64,000 nt of DNA from Metabacillus litoralis (GTDB lineage: Bacteria > Bacillota > Bacilli > Bacillales > Bacillaceae): positions 1 through 64,000 of the forward strand of contig NZ_JAIVKL010000012.1 of NCBI RefSeq assembly GCF_020524045.1, read 5' to 3'. Positions 1 to 8,437 of this stretch are shown one piece after another. The first letter of the stretch is position 1; each line of letters starts with the position of its first letter. The translations under genes were made by a program, and so were the position numbers. The notes beneath the pieces are model-generated. The model did no database searches, was not told the origin of the DNA, and was given only the letters and a program-made list of their open reading frames with translations.

Positions 1-47
1 TGAAGTTAATCGTTCAACTTTCATGTATAATCCATCATTCGACAGAT
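1..47 (-). repeat. Remnant of a 7-codon tandem repeat
   Basis: Read on the minus strand this stretch contains GATGGATTATACATGAAAG followed by TTGAACGATTAACTTCA. It is clearly the same sequence type as the tandem array at about 37.0-37.14 kb, including the GATGGATT lead-in. Only about one unit lies in the window, so the array may continue beyond the left edge. No gene is seen between 1 and 111. Confidence 0.6.
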
Positions 48-111
48 TTTGCAATACAGCAACAACCAACCATCTCCGCCCCACACATTTGCTGAACAAA
101 GCAAAAAGGGG

Positions 112-1311
112 TCAGACCCCAACTTCGCTTGGTGTTTGATCCCCTTTTACAGCTACATTCAGTTTTTTGTCATAAAGGATGGTTGTGAAAATGCCGATTG
201 TTAAGAGACCGATAATAATGTAGAAAAGCAGATTCATATTGTAATAATCTACAACAAAGCCTCCAAGAATTGGTCCGATCATTCTGCCACCAGTTGCAGT
301 ACTGTTTACAAAGCCTTGATAAAAACCCTGTCTTCCTTTCGGAGCTAAATCATTGGCAATCGTTGGGACTGCTGGCCAAACAAGCATTTCACCAATTGTT
401 AAGATCACCATTGCAACTAAAAATCCTGAAAATTGTTCTGCATATGATGCGACGATAAAAGATCCGATAAAAATAACAAATCCGATGACCATTTGTTTTT
501 TAATCGTTTTTGCAAAACGTTTAACAAATAAGGAAATAAGTGGCTGACCACATACAATTAATGCACCATTAATTGTCCATAACAAGCTATATTGATGTAG
601 AGGAATATTTAAATTTTGTGTATGAGAAGAAATTGTTGAAGGCCATTGCACATATCCAACCCAGCATAACAAATATCCGATACATAAAATAATTAGAGCT
701 GTAAATTTAGTGCGATTTTTAACAACACCTTTTTGATCTAATATTGACGTTTGGCTACCTTGGGCTCCATCAATATTTCGATACCCGAAGAATGCAATTA
801 AGAAAAAGACAGCATACAGTGCTGCATTTGCTATAAATATATAATTAAATGATACAGAAGCAACAATTCCACCTAAAGAGGCTCCCGCTGCTACACCGAC
901 ATTTTGTGCAACATATATGGCATTAAATGATTTTCGACCACCTTCTGGCCAAACTGTACCTGCAAGTGCATAAGTGGCAGGAAATACAATCCCAGATCCA
1001 AAACCAATTAGTATAAGTAAATACATGTACACAGGCCATTGGTGAAAAAACATAAGGGTGATAACGGACATAAGGGTGATGACAATTCCTAATAATATCG
1101 ATTTAAAACCACCGATTTTATCAAACAAAATACCGCCAACTAAGTTACCAATCACACTAGCCGCAGCATTTAGCATTAACACAAAGCCAGCAACTGTTAA
1201 TGATTTCCCGAGATGTTCATGAATATAAATTGTATTAAGTGGCCATAAAAAAGAGGCTCCGGTCACATTAATCATCATTCCAATTATAAGCAACCAAAGG
1301 GAACGTGGCAT
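112..1311 (-). CDS. MFS transporter, multidrug-efflux type (YttB/MdtG-like)
   Basis: A 399-residue protein made almost entirely of hydrophobic segments, consistent with 12 transmembrane helices in two halves split by a charged loop near residues 180-205. A loop 2-3 motif of the major facilitator type (GGILFDKIGG, about residues 59-68) is visible. The family exports drugs or other small molecules by proton antiport across the cytoplasmic membrane; the substrate cannot be read from sequence. B. subtilis has a similar MFS gene, yttB, in this chromosomal neighbourhood, but orthology is inferred. The gene stands alone. Its last codons (TPSEVGV) and stop lie inside a GGGGTCAGACCCC palindrome, so the C-terminus seems to have been formed by a repeat. 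ATG start follows AGGAGGAGAAGT on the minus strand. Confidence 0.85.
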   Translation of the reverse strand: MPRSLWLLIIGMMINVTGASFLWPLNTIYIHEHLGKSLTVAGFVLMLNAAASVIGNLVGGILFDKIGGFKSILLGIVITLMSVITLMFFHQWPVYMYLLILIGFGSGIVFPATYALAGTVWPEGGRKSFNAIYVAQNVGVAAGASLGGIVASVSFNYIFIANAALYAVFFLIAFFGYRNIDGAQGSQTSILDQKGVVKNRTKFTALIILCIGYLLCWVGYVQWPSTISSHTQNLNIPLHQYSLLWTINGALIVCGQPLISLFVKRFAKTIKKQMVIGFVIFIGSFIVASYAEQFSGFLVAMVILTIGEMLVWPAVPTIANDLAPKGRQGFYQGFVNSTATGGRMIGPILGGFVVDYYNMNLLFYIIIGLLTIGIFTTILYDKKLNVAVKGDQTPSEVGV

Positions 1312-1481
1312 ACTTCTCCTCCTCTAGAAAAGATATCGTATAAAAATAACGATTTTGATTAATACCGTACATTTTTATTATCCTTCTGAGAATATTAGCC
1401 TCTTTTCTTTTGTTTTGCAATGAAGAAACGTAATGTTGTAATAATGTGAATTTACCGACTTTTCAACGCTGTATTTACTTA

Positions 1482-1964
1482 CTATTCTACTAATTTGTAC
1501 ATAAGCAGATCATCAACAAATTCACCATCAATTAGAAACTCTTTTACTAATCTTCCTTGTTCAATAAAGCCGCATTTTTTATAGAAATCAATCGCTCCCT
1601 CATTTGAAGAAAGAACACGTAGAGCTAATTTGTGTATTGATTTTTCCTTCGCTATTTTCATCAATTCATTAAGAAGCATTCTACCGATTCCTTTTCCTTG
1701 ATAATGTTGATCAACAGCAATATCTATTTCTAGCACATGCTGATTTGTTTTTAATGGTGTAGGATGATGAAACCCTAAATAGCCAACAACTCTTTCTTCT
1801 AAAATAGCTACAAGCTGACTTCCCTCAGGGTTTTTCTCACAAAATTCAATAAGAGAGCCCCACTTTATAACTGTAGGTGTTGTTTTCATCGTCCAAACTT
1901 TATGGTCTATGTCAATTAATTGTTCAAAGTCGCTTTCTTTAGAAAACCTAATTTTGATTGTCAT
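1482..1964 (-). CDS. GNAT-family N-acetyltransferase
   Basis: A 160-residue, single-domain GCN5-related acetyltransferase. The acetyl-CoA pyrophosphate-binding motif A is clear (QGKGIG, residues 89-94, after the beta4 strand LEIDIAVDQHYQ), and the C-terminal RVLSSNEGAIDFYKKCGF block is the usual motif B region of RimI/PhnO-like enzymes. These enzymes move an acetyl group from acetyl-CoA to an amine on a protein, antibiotic or metabolite; the acceptor is unknown. Monocistronic, between the MFS gene and the ytr operon. The upstream sequence has an AT-rich GATAATAATCATTA segment that is weakly Fur-box-like, about 50 bases before the ATG; this is only suggestive. Confidence 0.85.
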   Translation of the reverse strand: MTIKIRFSKESDFEQLIDIDHKVWTMKTTPTVIKWGSLIEFCEKNPEGSQLVAILEERVVGYLGFHHPTPLKTNQHVLEIDIAVDQHYQGKGIGRMLLNELMKIAKEKSIHKLALRVLSSNEGAIDFYKKCGFIEQGRLVKEFLIDGEFVDDLLMYKLVE

Positions 1965-2047
1965 GTTGATTCCTCTTTTTCATTTTATTATCTAAAAAAT
2001 AGAGGCCGTTAGCAACGATAATAATCATTAAATTCCTTTACTAATGC

Positions 2048-2099
2048 AAAATGACAATCAGACCAAATTACTTGTTCGATTTGGTCTAATCGTCATTTT
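2048..2099 (-). terminator. Rho-independent terminator of the ytr operon
   Basis: Inverted repeat with arms AAAATGACAATCAGACC / GGTCTAATCGTCATTTT around a short loop, ending in a T-run on the minus strand, about 60 bases past the ytrF stop codon. Confidence 0.75.
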
Positions 2100-2157
2100 C
2101 ATATTACGTATGTTTTTCTATCAATTAACAATTTCCTAAACAATGACCAACATACCT

Positions 2158-3507
2158 TTACATCTCTCTTCTTAAAGCAGATAAAACATTAATATTGGTT
2201 GCTTTAGCTGCAGGTCTAAATCCAGAGATCATGGCTACACCAATGCTTATAGCAGATGCTATTAAAACTAAACTCAATGGAATGTATGAGAAAACAAATT
2301 CAGTATTATTTTCTCCACCTAGAGCTGTATTTAAAATGATTGGCAATAACATGTTAGCCGCAAAGCTTATCGCATAAGAAATAGCCACACCTATTAATGC
2401 TCCCATTATCCCGATATAAGCACTTTCCATTAAGAAGATTCGTCGTATAGTACTTGGTTGAGCACCTAATGCTTTCATAATTCCTATTTCCTGTGTTCGT
2501 TCAGTTACTGCCATTGTCATTGTGTTAAAAATACCAATGGAAGCAATAATAATGGCAATTGTTCCGACAAACACTAGACCTGCTTTAAAAACAGTAAAGA
2601 ATAAATTTACACTATCCAATTCTTCTGTTATTGAAAACACATTGTAGCCTTTATCTTTTAAATCATTTGTTACTTGTTCAACATTTTCTAAGCTTTTCGC
2701 ATAAACTAATACTTGACTATATGGAATTTCTTCTACCTTTGTTTCTTCTTCACCTACAAAAGTAAATTCTAAAATTTCTTCACGAAGAGAATCATTTATA
2801 TAAATACTTTGGTCTGTTAACCAATCTCTTGATGGCTCTTTCCCTATCCCTGATATTTTAAAGGTAAACGATTTTTCTTCGCTTTCTTCTTCATTCTTTT
2901 CTTCGGTATATTTCGTCACTTTGACAGTTAACTCTTTACCAATCAAATCGCCTTCAAACCCGACAGGCTCTTCAATCATTTCTCCTTCAGTAGCAGCTTC
3001 TTGCTTCTTATCATATTCCTCCCTTTCCTTTTCAGTAAGCAATGCTTGTGCAAAATGATACCCAACAATGACTTCATTTTCTTCTTTAGGAATTTCACCC
3101 TTTGATAGTGATAAATTAGCCTTTAGTTCTTCTTCCATGTTCGTTATGTAAATTGGCCAAGTACTTCCAGTATGATCATCAACCGCAACTTCTGCTTCAA
3201 TGTCGATTGTATTTCGACGCACAACAGCTGTCACATTTTCCACATCAGCTAGTTCTTCTAAGTCTTCGCTGTTTAAAAATGCTGACTCGTCTGGTTCTGT
3301 TTCAGCTTTACCATAGACAGTTACTTCAGTTATCATTTGTTGTGATTTAATTTCTTCCGTTATACTTTTTTGAATACCAAAACCAACAGATGCTAAGACA
3401 ATTAAAAAAGCACAAGCCATTGTTGTGGCTAATATTGTCATAAATACCCTTAAGCGATTTTTCTTCATATTTCTAAACATGAATTTAATTTGATCATTTA
3501 ACTTCAA
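2158..3507 (-). CDS. ytrF: ABC transporter permease YtrF (FtsX/MacB type)
   Basis: About 449 residues with the MacB-FtsX layout: one N-terminal membrane helix (residues about 20-45), a large charged extracytoplasmic domain (about 50-300), then three C-terminal helices in the FtsX fold with the conserved TERTQEIGIMKALGA stretch. The N-terminal RNMKKNRLRVFMTILATTMA and the C-terminal LRREM closely match B. subtilis YtrF. I chose the TTG at 3507 because AAAGGGGGTG precedes it at good spacing and it aligns with the B. subtilis start; a GTG at 3516 is possible. Last gene of the ytr operon, overlapping ytrE by 14 bases. In B. subtilis the operon is induced by some cell-wall antibiotics; the cargo is not established. 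Confidence 0.9.
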   Translation of the reverse strand: MKLNDQIKFMFRNMKKNRLRVFMTILATTMACAFLIVLASVGFGIQKSITEEIKSQQMITEVTVYGKAETEPDESAFLNSEDLEELADVENVTAVVRRNTIDIEAEVAVDDHTGSTWPIYITNMEEELKANLSLSKGEIPKEENEVIVGYHFAQALLTEKEREEYDKKQEAATEGEMIEEPVGFEGDLIGKELTVKVTKYTEEKNEEESEEKSFTFKISGIGKEPSRDWLTDQSIYINDSLREEILEFTFVGEEETKVEEIPYSQVLVYAKSLENVEQVTNDLKDKGYNVFSITEELDSVNLFFTVFKAGLVFVGTIAIIIASIGIFNTMTMAVTERTQEIGIMKALGAQPSTIRRIFLMESAYIGIMGALIGVAISYAISFAANMLLPIILNTALGGENNTEFVFSYIPLSLVLIASAISIGVAMISGFRPAAKATNINVLSALRREM

Positions 3508-4195
3508 CAAAAGCACCCCCTTTGATTAACACACCATCTTGTAAGTGAAATTGATGATTGCTTATACTAGCCACCTCGTCATCATGTGTAATAATGAAAA
3601 ACGTAATTCCTTGTTCTTTATTTAATTGTTTTATCAAATCTAAAATTTCTTTTTCGGTTTCAGAATCGAGACTTCCTGTTGGTTCATCCGCAAAAATGAT
3701 ACTCGGCTTAGTAATTAAAGCTCTAGCAATACTTACACGTTGCTGCTGTCCTCCAGATAATTCATTTGGATAGTGTTCTGCATGTTCATGTAAACCTACA
3801 TTTTCGAGTAATGTCATTACCTGTTTTTTCCGTTCAGCTGAATCAATCCCTTTTAATGTTAAAGGTAATTCAACATTTTCAAAAGTTGTCAAACTTGAGA
3901 TGAGCTGAAAACTTTGAAAAATAAAGCCAAGGTTATCTAAACGAAACTTCGCCCACTTTTTCTCATTAAAAGCAGTTACATTCGTATCATGAATCAAGAT
4001 GTCGCCTGCTGTTGGTGAAATATAGCCAGAAAGCAGATTAAGTAAAGTTGATTTACCAGAGCCACTGCGTCCAACGATTGATGCAATTTCTCCTTTGTTA
4101 ATTTTTAAGGAAACATCCTTAAGAACGGGTATTTCTTTTTCGCTTCCCTTTTTTCCAACTTTAAATGAATGGCTTAAATGTTGAACCTCTATCAT
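3494..4195 (-). CDS. ytrE: ABC transporter ATP-binding protein YtrE (MacB/LolD type)
   Basis: A 233-residue ATPase of the LolD/MacB class. Walker A GRSGSGKS (residues 42-49), signature LSGGQQQR (about 144-151), Walker B IIFADEPTGSLDSE and the switch histidine in ITHDD are all intact, so it should be catalytically competent. It is the natural partner of the FtsX-type permease encoded directly downstream, with which it overlaps. It lies 25 bases after the preceding permease gene in a single ytrA-to-ytrF transcription unit. The likely mechanism is mechanotransmission by an MacB-like complex rather than classical transport; this follows from the family. Confidence 0.93.
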   Translation of the reverse strand: MIEVQHLSHSFKVGKKGSEKEIPVLKDVSLKINKGEIASIVGRSGSGKSTLLNLLSGYISPTAGDILIHDTNVTAFNEKKWAKFRLDNLGFIFQSFQLISSLTTFENVELPLTLKGIDSAERKKQVMTLLENVGLHEHAEHYPNELSGGQQQRVSIARALITKPSIIFADEPTGSLDSETEKEILDLIKQLNKEQGITFFIITHDDEVASISNHQFHLQDGVLIKGGAFVEVK

Positions 4196-4220
4196 CGTTT
4201 TCTCCTCCTATTATTTATCT

Positions 4221-5174
4221 CTATTTTTTCTTTTTAAAAATCAAATAATAACTAACAATAAATCCGATAAGAGCACCAATTCCACCACCGATAAAATATC
4301 CTACCATTCCGTCTTCTGTTAGATAGCCAAATGCACTAAAACCAATAATACCTAAAAGTATGACAATCACTTGTACAGGTCTGTCCATTTCTTTCCACGT
4401 AAAAAACGCACCATTTCGTTCCATAGGATGTTTCATGAATGCAAAATAACCTACTGTAAAAAATACACCTGATAAAATAAACGAGACATAAATATCATTA
4501 AGTGAGAAATATTGATCATTAAGGAACAGATAAGAAATAGGTGAAATAGTGTATAAAGTTGATAAATGCTCAGAATTTGGAGGTAGTTCAACATTAAATA
4601 CAATTTCTAATTGAACAACACTTAGCAAAATTAATAGAAAAGGAAGGATACTAACTGTCAATGTCACTAACCCTTGAGCAAATGGTGTACCAGTAAACGC
4701 TCCTGCTGAAACAGTCATTGTATAAAATAACATTAAAGTTCCTAATTCATAAAAGAAATACCCTGTAAAATAATTAGTTTGAATCTCGTTTATTTCTATG
4801 ATCAGTCCAGTTAAAGTAAAGGAAACAATCCAGCTTATTAAAATAACACTAAACCCAATAAAGAATTTCGTTAGATAGATTTGGGCCCTTGAATAAGGCA
4901 TTGAACAAGTCAGTTCTAATGTTCCATTACTACGTTCACTACCAATCTGAATAATGCCTAATGTAATCATGAAAACGACAAAAATAAATATGTTGTTCAT
5001 ATGTTGAAAATCAACAACAAATCTTCCTAACTCTTCTACATTTTCATAGCTTTTAACATTCAGATAATCAGACCAGATCGTTATTGGCGTGAATAAGGAA
5101 AGAACTAAAACGCTAATTAACAATTGCAACCAATGTCTTCTTACCTCAATTTTCACTAACTCTATCGCTACCAT
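4221..5174 (-). CDS. ABC-2 type permease of the ytr operon (single YtrC/YtrD counterpart)
   Basis: A 317-residue integral membrane protein with about six helices: residues 15-32, 60-80, an amphipathic coupling region GSERSNGTLELTCSMPYSRA (about 78-97), then several further spans and a basic KKKK tail. This is the ABC-2 (NatB/YtrC) arrangement. It overlaps ytrB by 7 bases and would form the membrane half of a YtrB-driven exporter. B. subtilis encodes two such permeases, YtrC and YtrD, between ytrB and ytrE; only one is present here, so the complex may be a homodimer. Which of the two it descends from cannot be decided by eye. Confidence 0.8.
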   Translation of the reverse strand: MVAIELVKIEVRRHWLQLLISVLVLSLFTPITIWSDYLNVKSYENVEELGRFVVDFQHMNNIFIFVVFMITLGIIQIGSERSNGTLELTCSMPYSRAQIYLTKFFIGFSVILISWIVSFTLTGLIIEINEIQTNYFTGYFFYELGTLMLFYTMTVSAGAFTGTPFAQGLVTLTVSILPFLLILLSVVQLEIVFNVELPPNSEHLSTLYTISPISYLFLNDQYFSLNDIYVSFILSGVFFTVGYFAFMKHPMERNGAFFTWKEMDRPVQVIVILLGIIGFSAFGYLTEDGMVGYFIGGGIGALIGFIVSYYLIFKKKK

Positions 5175-6046
5175 CTTCGCTTTCCTCCAAACTTAGCAAT
5201 GAATACTTCCTCTAAAGAAACAGGAAGCTCATTCCAAATTCTTGGTGCAAGAAGGTTTAAAAATTCTTGACTATCTTCATCATCACGTTTAATGATCACC
5301 GTATAAAAAACACCTGTTGATTCCAATATTGGAATTCCTCTTTTTCGTATTTGTAAATCAACATCATTGTCATATGCAAGCTGAACTTTCATATAACTTT
5401 CCTTTAAATCTTCAACCTCTAATACACCTGACATTTGATTTTGCTCTAAAAAGGCTATTCGGTTACAAATACGCTCAATATCTTCTAATCGATGTGAAGT
5501 AATTAAAATAGTTGTACCTTTATTAGCTACTTCATCAATCATTAGTTGAAGTAAATCATGTCTTGTCACTGCATCGATTCCATCAGTTGGTTCATCTAGC
5601 ATAATAACAGCTGGTCTAATTGAGAATGATAAAATCAATGACAACTGCTTTTTTAAGCCTGTTGATAATTCTCTGTATTTTTTATTTTCTGGTAAATCAT
5701 ATCGATTCACTAATTCATTCGCATAAGTGACATCAAAATCCGGATAAATTGTTCGTAACATTCTCACTAATTGCTTATATGTATAGCGATCAAAAGCTGG
5801 ATTTTGCACAGGCATATAAATCACTTTACGTTTGATAAGAGGGTGATCTGAGATTGAAACATTCTCGAATAATATCTCACCAGAATCCACTCTTAAAATT
5901 TGTTGAATACAACGTAACAGAGTTGTTTTTCCCGATCCATTTCGTCCAAGCAGACCAAAAATTTCACCAGGCTCTAGTTTAAGATTAATTTCATTAAGAA
6001 TCTTATTATTTTCAATTGTTTTCGTCAGATTTTTTATTTCTAGCAT
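5168..6046 (-). CDS. ytrB: ABC transporter ATP-binding protein YtrB
   Basis: A 292-residue ATPase with Walker A GRNGSGKT (residues 34-41), a non-canonical signature LSTGLKKQ (about 127-134) and Walker B VIMLDEPTDG. The degenerate signature is normal for NatA/CcmA-like export ATPases. A C-terminal regulatory domain of about 80 residues follows the SHRLEDIERICNR switch region. It pairs with the ABC-2 permease downstream. The start overlaps the end of ytrA by 35 bases, so translation of the two is probably coupled. Confidence 0.88.
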   Translation of the reverse strand: MLEIKNLTKTIENNKILNEINLKLEPGEIFGLLGRNGSGKTTLLRCIQQILRVDSGEILFENVSISDHPLIKRKVIYMPVQNPAFDRYTYKQLVRMLRTIYPDFDVTYANELVNRYDLPENKKYRELSTGLKKQLSLILSFSIRPAVIMLDEPTDGIDAVTRHDLLQLMIDEVANKGTTILITSHRLEDIERICNRIAFLEQNQMSGVLEVEDLKESYMKVQLAYDNDVDLQIRKRGIPILESTGVFYTVIIKRDDEDSQEFLNLLAPRIWNELPVSLEEVFIAKFGGKRRW

Positions 6047-6428
6047 GGGATTCCCTCCCTACTTCTTTCTTGATTTCATCAATCCACATATGAATGTGAT
6101 TAAAATCAATACCTGCGTAAAATGCATCAATTATCAAAGGTTTTAACTGCTCCTTTATCACTTCCATCTTCCTCTCATCAAGTGATTCTCTTGCATTTTC
6201 TGATACAAACGTACCACGTCCACGTAACGTCTCAATAATACCTTGTCTTTCTAATTCTTTATAAGCTTTACTAACAGTATTTGGGTTAGCAATAATCATC
6301 GTTGATAATTCCCTAACTGATGGTAGCTTTTCACCAGACTTTAGTAACCCTTTAAAACAAAGTTCCTTCATTTGCTGAATGATTTGTTCATAAATGGGAG
6401 TAGAACTTCTCGGATCTATTTGGATCAT
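6012..6428 (-). CDS. ytrA: GntR-family repressor YtrA
   Basis: A 138-residue member of the short YtrA subfamily of GntR regulators. A winged helix occupies residues about 10-75 (LPSVRELSTMIIANPNTVSK is the recognition region, followed by the wing GIIETLRGRGTFV) and a short two-helix effector/dimer region completes it. In B. subtilis YtrA represses its own operon and binds an AGTGTA-N13-TACACT site. Exactly such a site lies 53 bases upstream, over the predicted promoter, so autorepression of ytrA-ytrF is strongly supported. First gene of the operon. Confidence 0.93.
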   Translation of the reverse strand: MIQIDPRSSTPIYEQIIQQMKELCFKGLLKSGEKLPSVRELSTMIIANPNTVSKAYKELERQGIIETLRGRGTFVSENARESLDERKMEVIKEQLKPLIIDAFYAGIDFNHIHMWIDEIKKEVGRESHARNKKSDENN

Positions 6429-6472
6429 CGTTTCTCCCTACTTTCTTTAAGATCTATCACATTACTTCTTTT

Positions 6473-6513
6473 TTGTACTAAGTGTACTACATTACACAGT
6501 ACACTTAGTACAA
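6473..6513. promoter_or_regulatory. YtrA operator
   Basis: A perfect inverted repeat with 15-bp arms TTGTACTAAGTGTAC / GTACACTTAGTACAA around 11 bases. It contains AGTGTA and TACACT separated by exactly 13 bases, which is the published B. subtilis YtrA recognition pattern. It overlaps the -10 box of the ytr promoter. Confidence 0.92.
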
Positions 6514-6538
6514 TATAGATTTCCCATCTTTTTGTCAA
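6510..6538 (-). promoter_or_regulatory. SigmaA promoter of the ytr operon
   Basis: On the minus strand, TTGACA (6533-6538) and TATTGT (6510-6515) are separated by 17 bases. The -10 box abuts and overlaps the YtrA operator, so bound repressor would block RNA polymerase. Confidence 0.8.
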
Positions 6539-6606
6539 TGGTTTTTTGAATATGGTTTGCTGTTTTTTTTATGGCTCTGTTTCCTTGGTGTTATTTTAAT
6601 CTCATA

Positions 6607-6811
6607 AGCTCTGTTAAACTTTGTTGTTGATTTCCGTTACAGGCATTCGCTTTCCCGGGAAAAAATGCAGTTCGTTTTTTCCTAGGTCCGGGAGCCTCCT
6701 CGGCGCAAGCGTCTGTGGGGTCTCCCCTTGACACGCTTCTCCCGCAGGAGTCTCATGCCTTTCACTCCAATCAACAGGGTGCTAAAAATCACATTAAGAT
6801 TTAACATAGCC
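6607..6811. repeat. MITE-like element, family 1, copy 1
   Basis: About 205 bp with inverted ends (AGCTCTGTTAAA at the left; TTTAACATAGCC at the right) and a GC-rich core containing GGGAGCCTCCTCGGCGC and CCGCAGGAGTCTCATGCC. The core resembles intergenic repeats common in Bacillus genomes. Flanking octamers ATCTCATA and ATTTCAAA agree at 6 of 8 positions, consistent with a decayed 8-bp target duplication. It is the same family as 21937-22194. It fills most of the 6429-6856 gap; the rest is the ytr promoter/operator and a short terminator. Confidence 0.75.
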
Positions 6812-6824
6812 ATTTCAAAAAAAA

Positions 6825-6844
6825 GAACCATCCTAAAATGGTCC
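6825..6844 (-). terminator. Terminator after the ytzC pair
   Basis: On the minus strand, GGACCAT - 6-base loop - ATGGTTC is followed by a run of eight T. It lies just past the stop codon of the small gene at 6857-7024. Confidence 0.65.
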
Positions 6845-6856
6845 CTTCACTAATTT

Positions 6857-7024
6857 TTATTTATTTTCTACTCTTTGCTTAGATTTTATTGGTTGACCTT
6901 TTTTTGCATTTTTAGCTTTTGTTTCGATAACAGGATCAAAGTCTTTTCCTAACTCTAGATCATTATTATTGATTCCATTTTTTGTTTTTTGCTCTGGGTT
7001 ATTTTGCTTTGAACGTTTTTTCAT
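6857..7024 (-). CDS. Small basic protein, unknown, coupled to ytzC
   Basis: A 55-residue ORF starting MKKRSKQNNPEQ and ending QRVENK. It is very hydrophilic, rich in Lys, Asn and Gln, with no membrane segment or cysteine. Its ATG overlaps the TGA stop of ytzC in an ATGA junction, and a terminator follows directly, so it is very likely translated as the second gene of a ytzC operon. Composition is reminiscent of small spore proteins, but I recognise no family signature and do not assign one. Confidence 0.6.
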   Translation of the reverse strand: MKKRSKQNNPEQKTKNGINNNDLELGKDFDPVIETKAKNAKKGQPIKSKQRVENK

Positions 7025-7293
7025 CGTTCTGCATCTCCCTTTAAAATCATTTTATTTTGTATTTGTTGTAATTGAAGTCTCATGCGATAAAGCTGATCTT
7101 GTTGTTGATCATTAGAACTTAATGAAAGATGATTAATGTCGTTTACCGCATTTTCTAATTGTTGTAGTGCTTTTGTGTATTCTGTTTCATTATAATGCTC
7201 TTGTTGGCTACCTGTTTGGTATTGGTCTTGAGCATATTCAAGTGCTTCTGTACATCGTTGTAAATATTCGTCAACAGATTGTCTTGTTGCCAT
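7021..7293 (-). CDS. ytzC: YtzC family protein (DUF2524)
   Basis: A 90-residue, cytoplasmic, strongly helical protein (MATRQSVDEYLQRC ... QLQQIQNKMILKGDAER) rich in Gln and likely to form a coiled coil. I start at the ATG at 7293 because GGAGGAGATAAAG precedes it; an upstream in-frame ATG lacks a binding site. Length matches B. subtilis YtzC (about 91 residues), which also sits between ytrA and ytqA. Function is unknown. Confidence 0.82.
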   Translation of the reverse strand: MATRQSVDEYLQRCTEALEYAQDQYQTGSQQEHYNETEYTKALQQLENAVNDINHLSLSSNDQQQDQLYRMRLQLQQIQNKMILKGDAER

Positions 7294-7471
7294 CTTTATC
7301 TCCTCCAAACGATATGAAGTTAATGAAAGCTTCATCATCTTTTATTATTAACAGAAGCAATAGAATCTTGAGGATAAAATAATGGTAATATTGATGTGCT
7401 CTATTTTTTTAAAAAACATCATGATAAGATATTTAGATGAAAACCTGAATCGTACAAGGAGGATATTTTAG

Positions 7472-8437
7472 TTGAATCAAAAGTCTCCATTTACATATGC
7501 CACAGATAATAAACGATACCACACATGGAATTATCATTTACGACAGCATTTTGGTCACAAAGTATTTAAAGTCGCTTTAGATGGTGGATTTGATTGTCCA
7601 AATCGAGATGGTACTGTTGCTCACGGAGGTTGTACCTTCTGTAGTGCTGCAGGTTCTGGTGATTTTGCTGGAAATCGTGCGGATGATCTTATTACTCAAT
7701 TTAATGAAGGTAAAGAAAAAATGCACCATAAATGGAAAGATGGAAAGTATATGGTGTACTTTCAAGCTTATACAAATACACACGCTCCAGTAGAGGTCCT
7801 AAGACAAAAATTCGAATCTGTTTTAAACCAAGATGGTGTTGTTGGAATTTCCATCGCTACACGACCTGATTGTTTACCAGATGATGTTATTGAATATTTA
7901 GCTGAATTAAACGAACGAACTTATTTATGGGTAGAGTTAGGGTTACAAACTGTTCACGAACGTACAGCGCTTTTAATCAATCGAGCACATGACTTTCAAT
8001 GCTATGTAGAAGGTGTAAATAAATTAAGGAAGCATGGAATTCGTATTTGTTCTCATATTATTAACGGATTACCTTTAGAAAATGAACAAATGATGATGGA
8101 AACAGCAAAAGCTGTTTCACAATTGGATGTTCAAGGAATTAAGATTCATTTGTTACATTTATTAAAAGGAACACCAATGGTCAAGCAATATGAAAAAGGG
8201 AAGCTAGAGTTTTTATCACAAGAGGAGTATGTAAATCTTGTATGTGATCAATTAGAAATTATTCCACCAGAAATGATTGTTCACCGTATTACAGGTGATG
8301 GTCCCATTGATTTAATGATTGGACCGATGTGGAGTGTTAATAAATGGGATGTTCTAAACTCAATTGATGCTGAATTAAAAAGACGTAACAGTTACCAAGG
8401 AAAATACTATAAACAACCTGAGGGAAAGATAATATGA
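7472..8437 (+). CDS. mnmL: Radical SAM tRNA-modification enzyme MnmL (YtqA)
   Basis: A 321-residue radical SAM protein of the TIGR01212/YtqA subgroup. The cluster-binding cysteines are Cys42, Cys54 and Cys57 in DCPNRDGTVAHGGCTFC, an expanded CX11CX2C spacing typical of this subgroup. YtqA was renamed MnmL: together with MnmM it takes the wobble uridine from cmnm5(s2)U to mnm5(s2)U in Bacilli, replacing MnmC. The TTG start follows AAGGAGGATATTTTAG. The stop overlaps the ATG of the next gene, so both are coexpressed. Confidence 0.93.
   Translation: MNQKSPFTYATDNKRYHTWNYHLRQHFGHKVFKVALDGGFDCPNRDGTVAHGGCTFCSAAGSGDFAGNRADDLITQFNEGKEKMHHKWKDGKYMVYFQAYTNTHAPVEVLRQKFESVLNQDGVVGISIATRPDCLPDDVIEYLAELNERTYLWVELGLQTVHERTALLINRAHDFQCYVEGVNKLRKHGIRICSHIINGLPLENEQMMMETAKAVSQLDVQGIKIHLLHLLKGTPMVKQYEKGKLEFLSQEEYVNLVCDQLEIIPPEMIVHRITGDGPIDLMIGPMWSVNKWDVLNSIDAELKRRNSYQGKYYKQPEGKII

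Noticed and set aside
2010-2036. Fur box upstream of the GNAT gene
   Set aside because: GATAATAATCATTA shares several positions with a Fur site, but AT-rich sequence gives such matches easily and the gene has no iron link.
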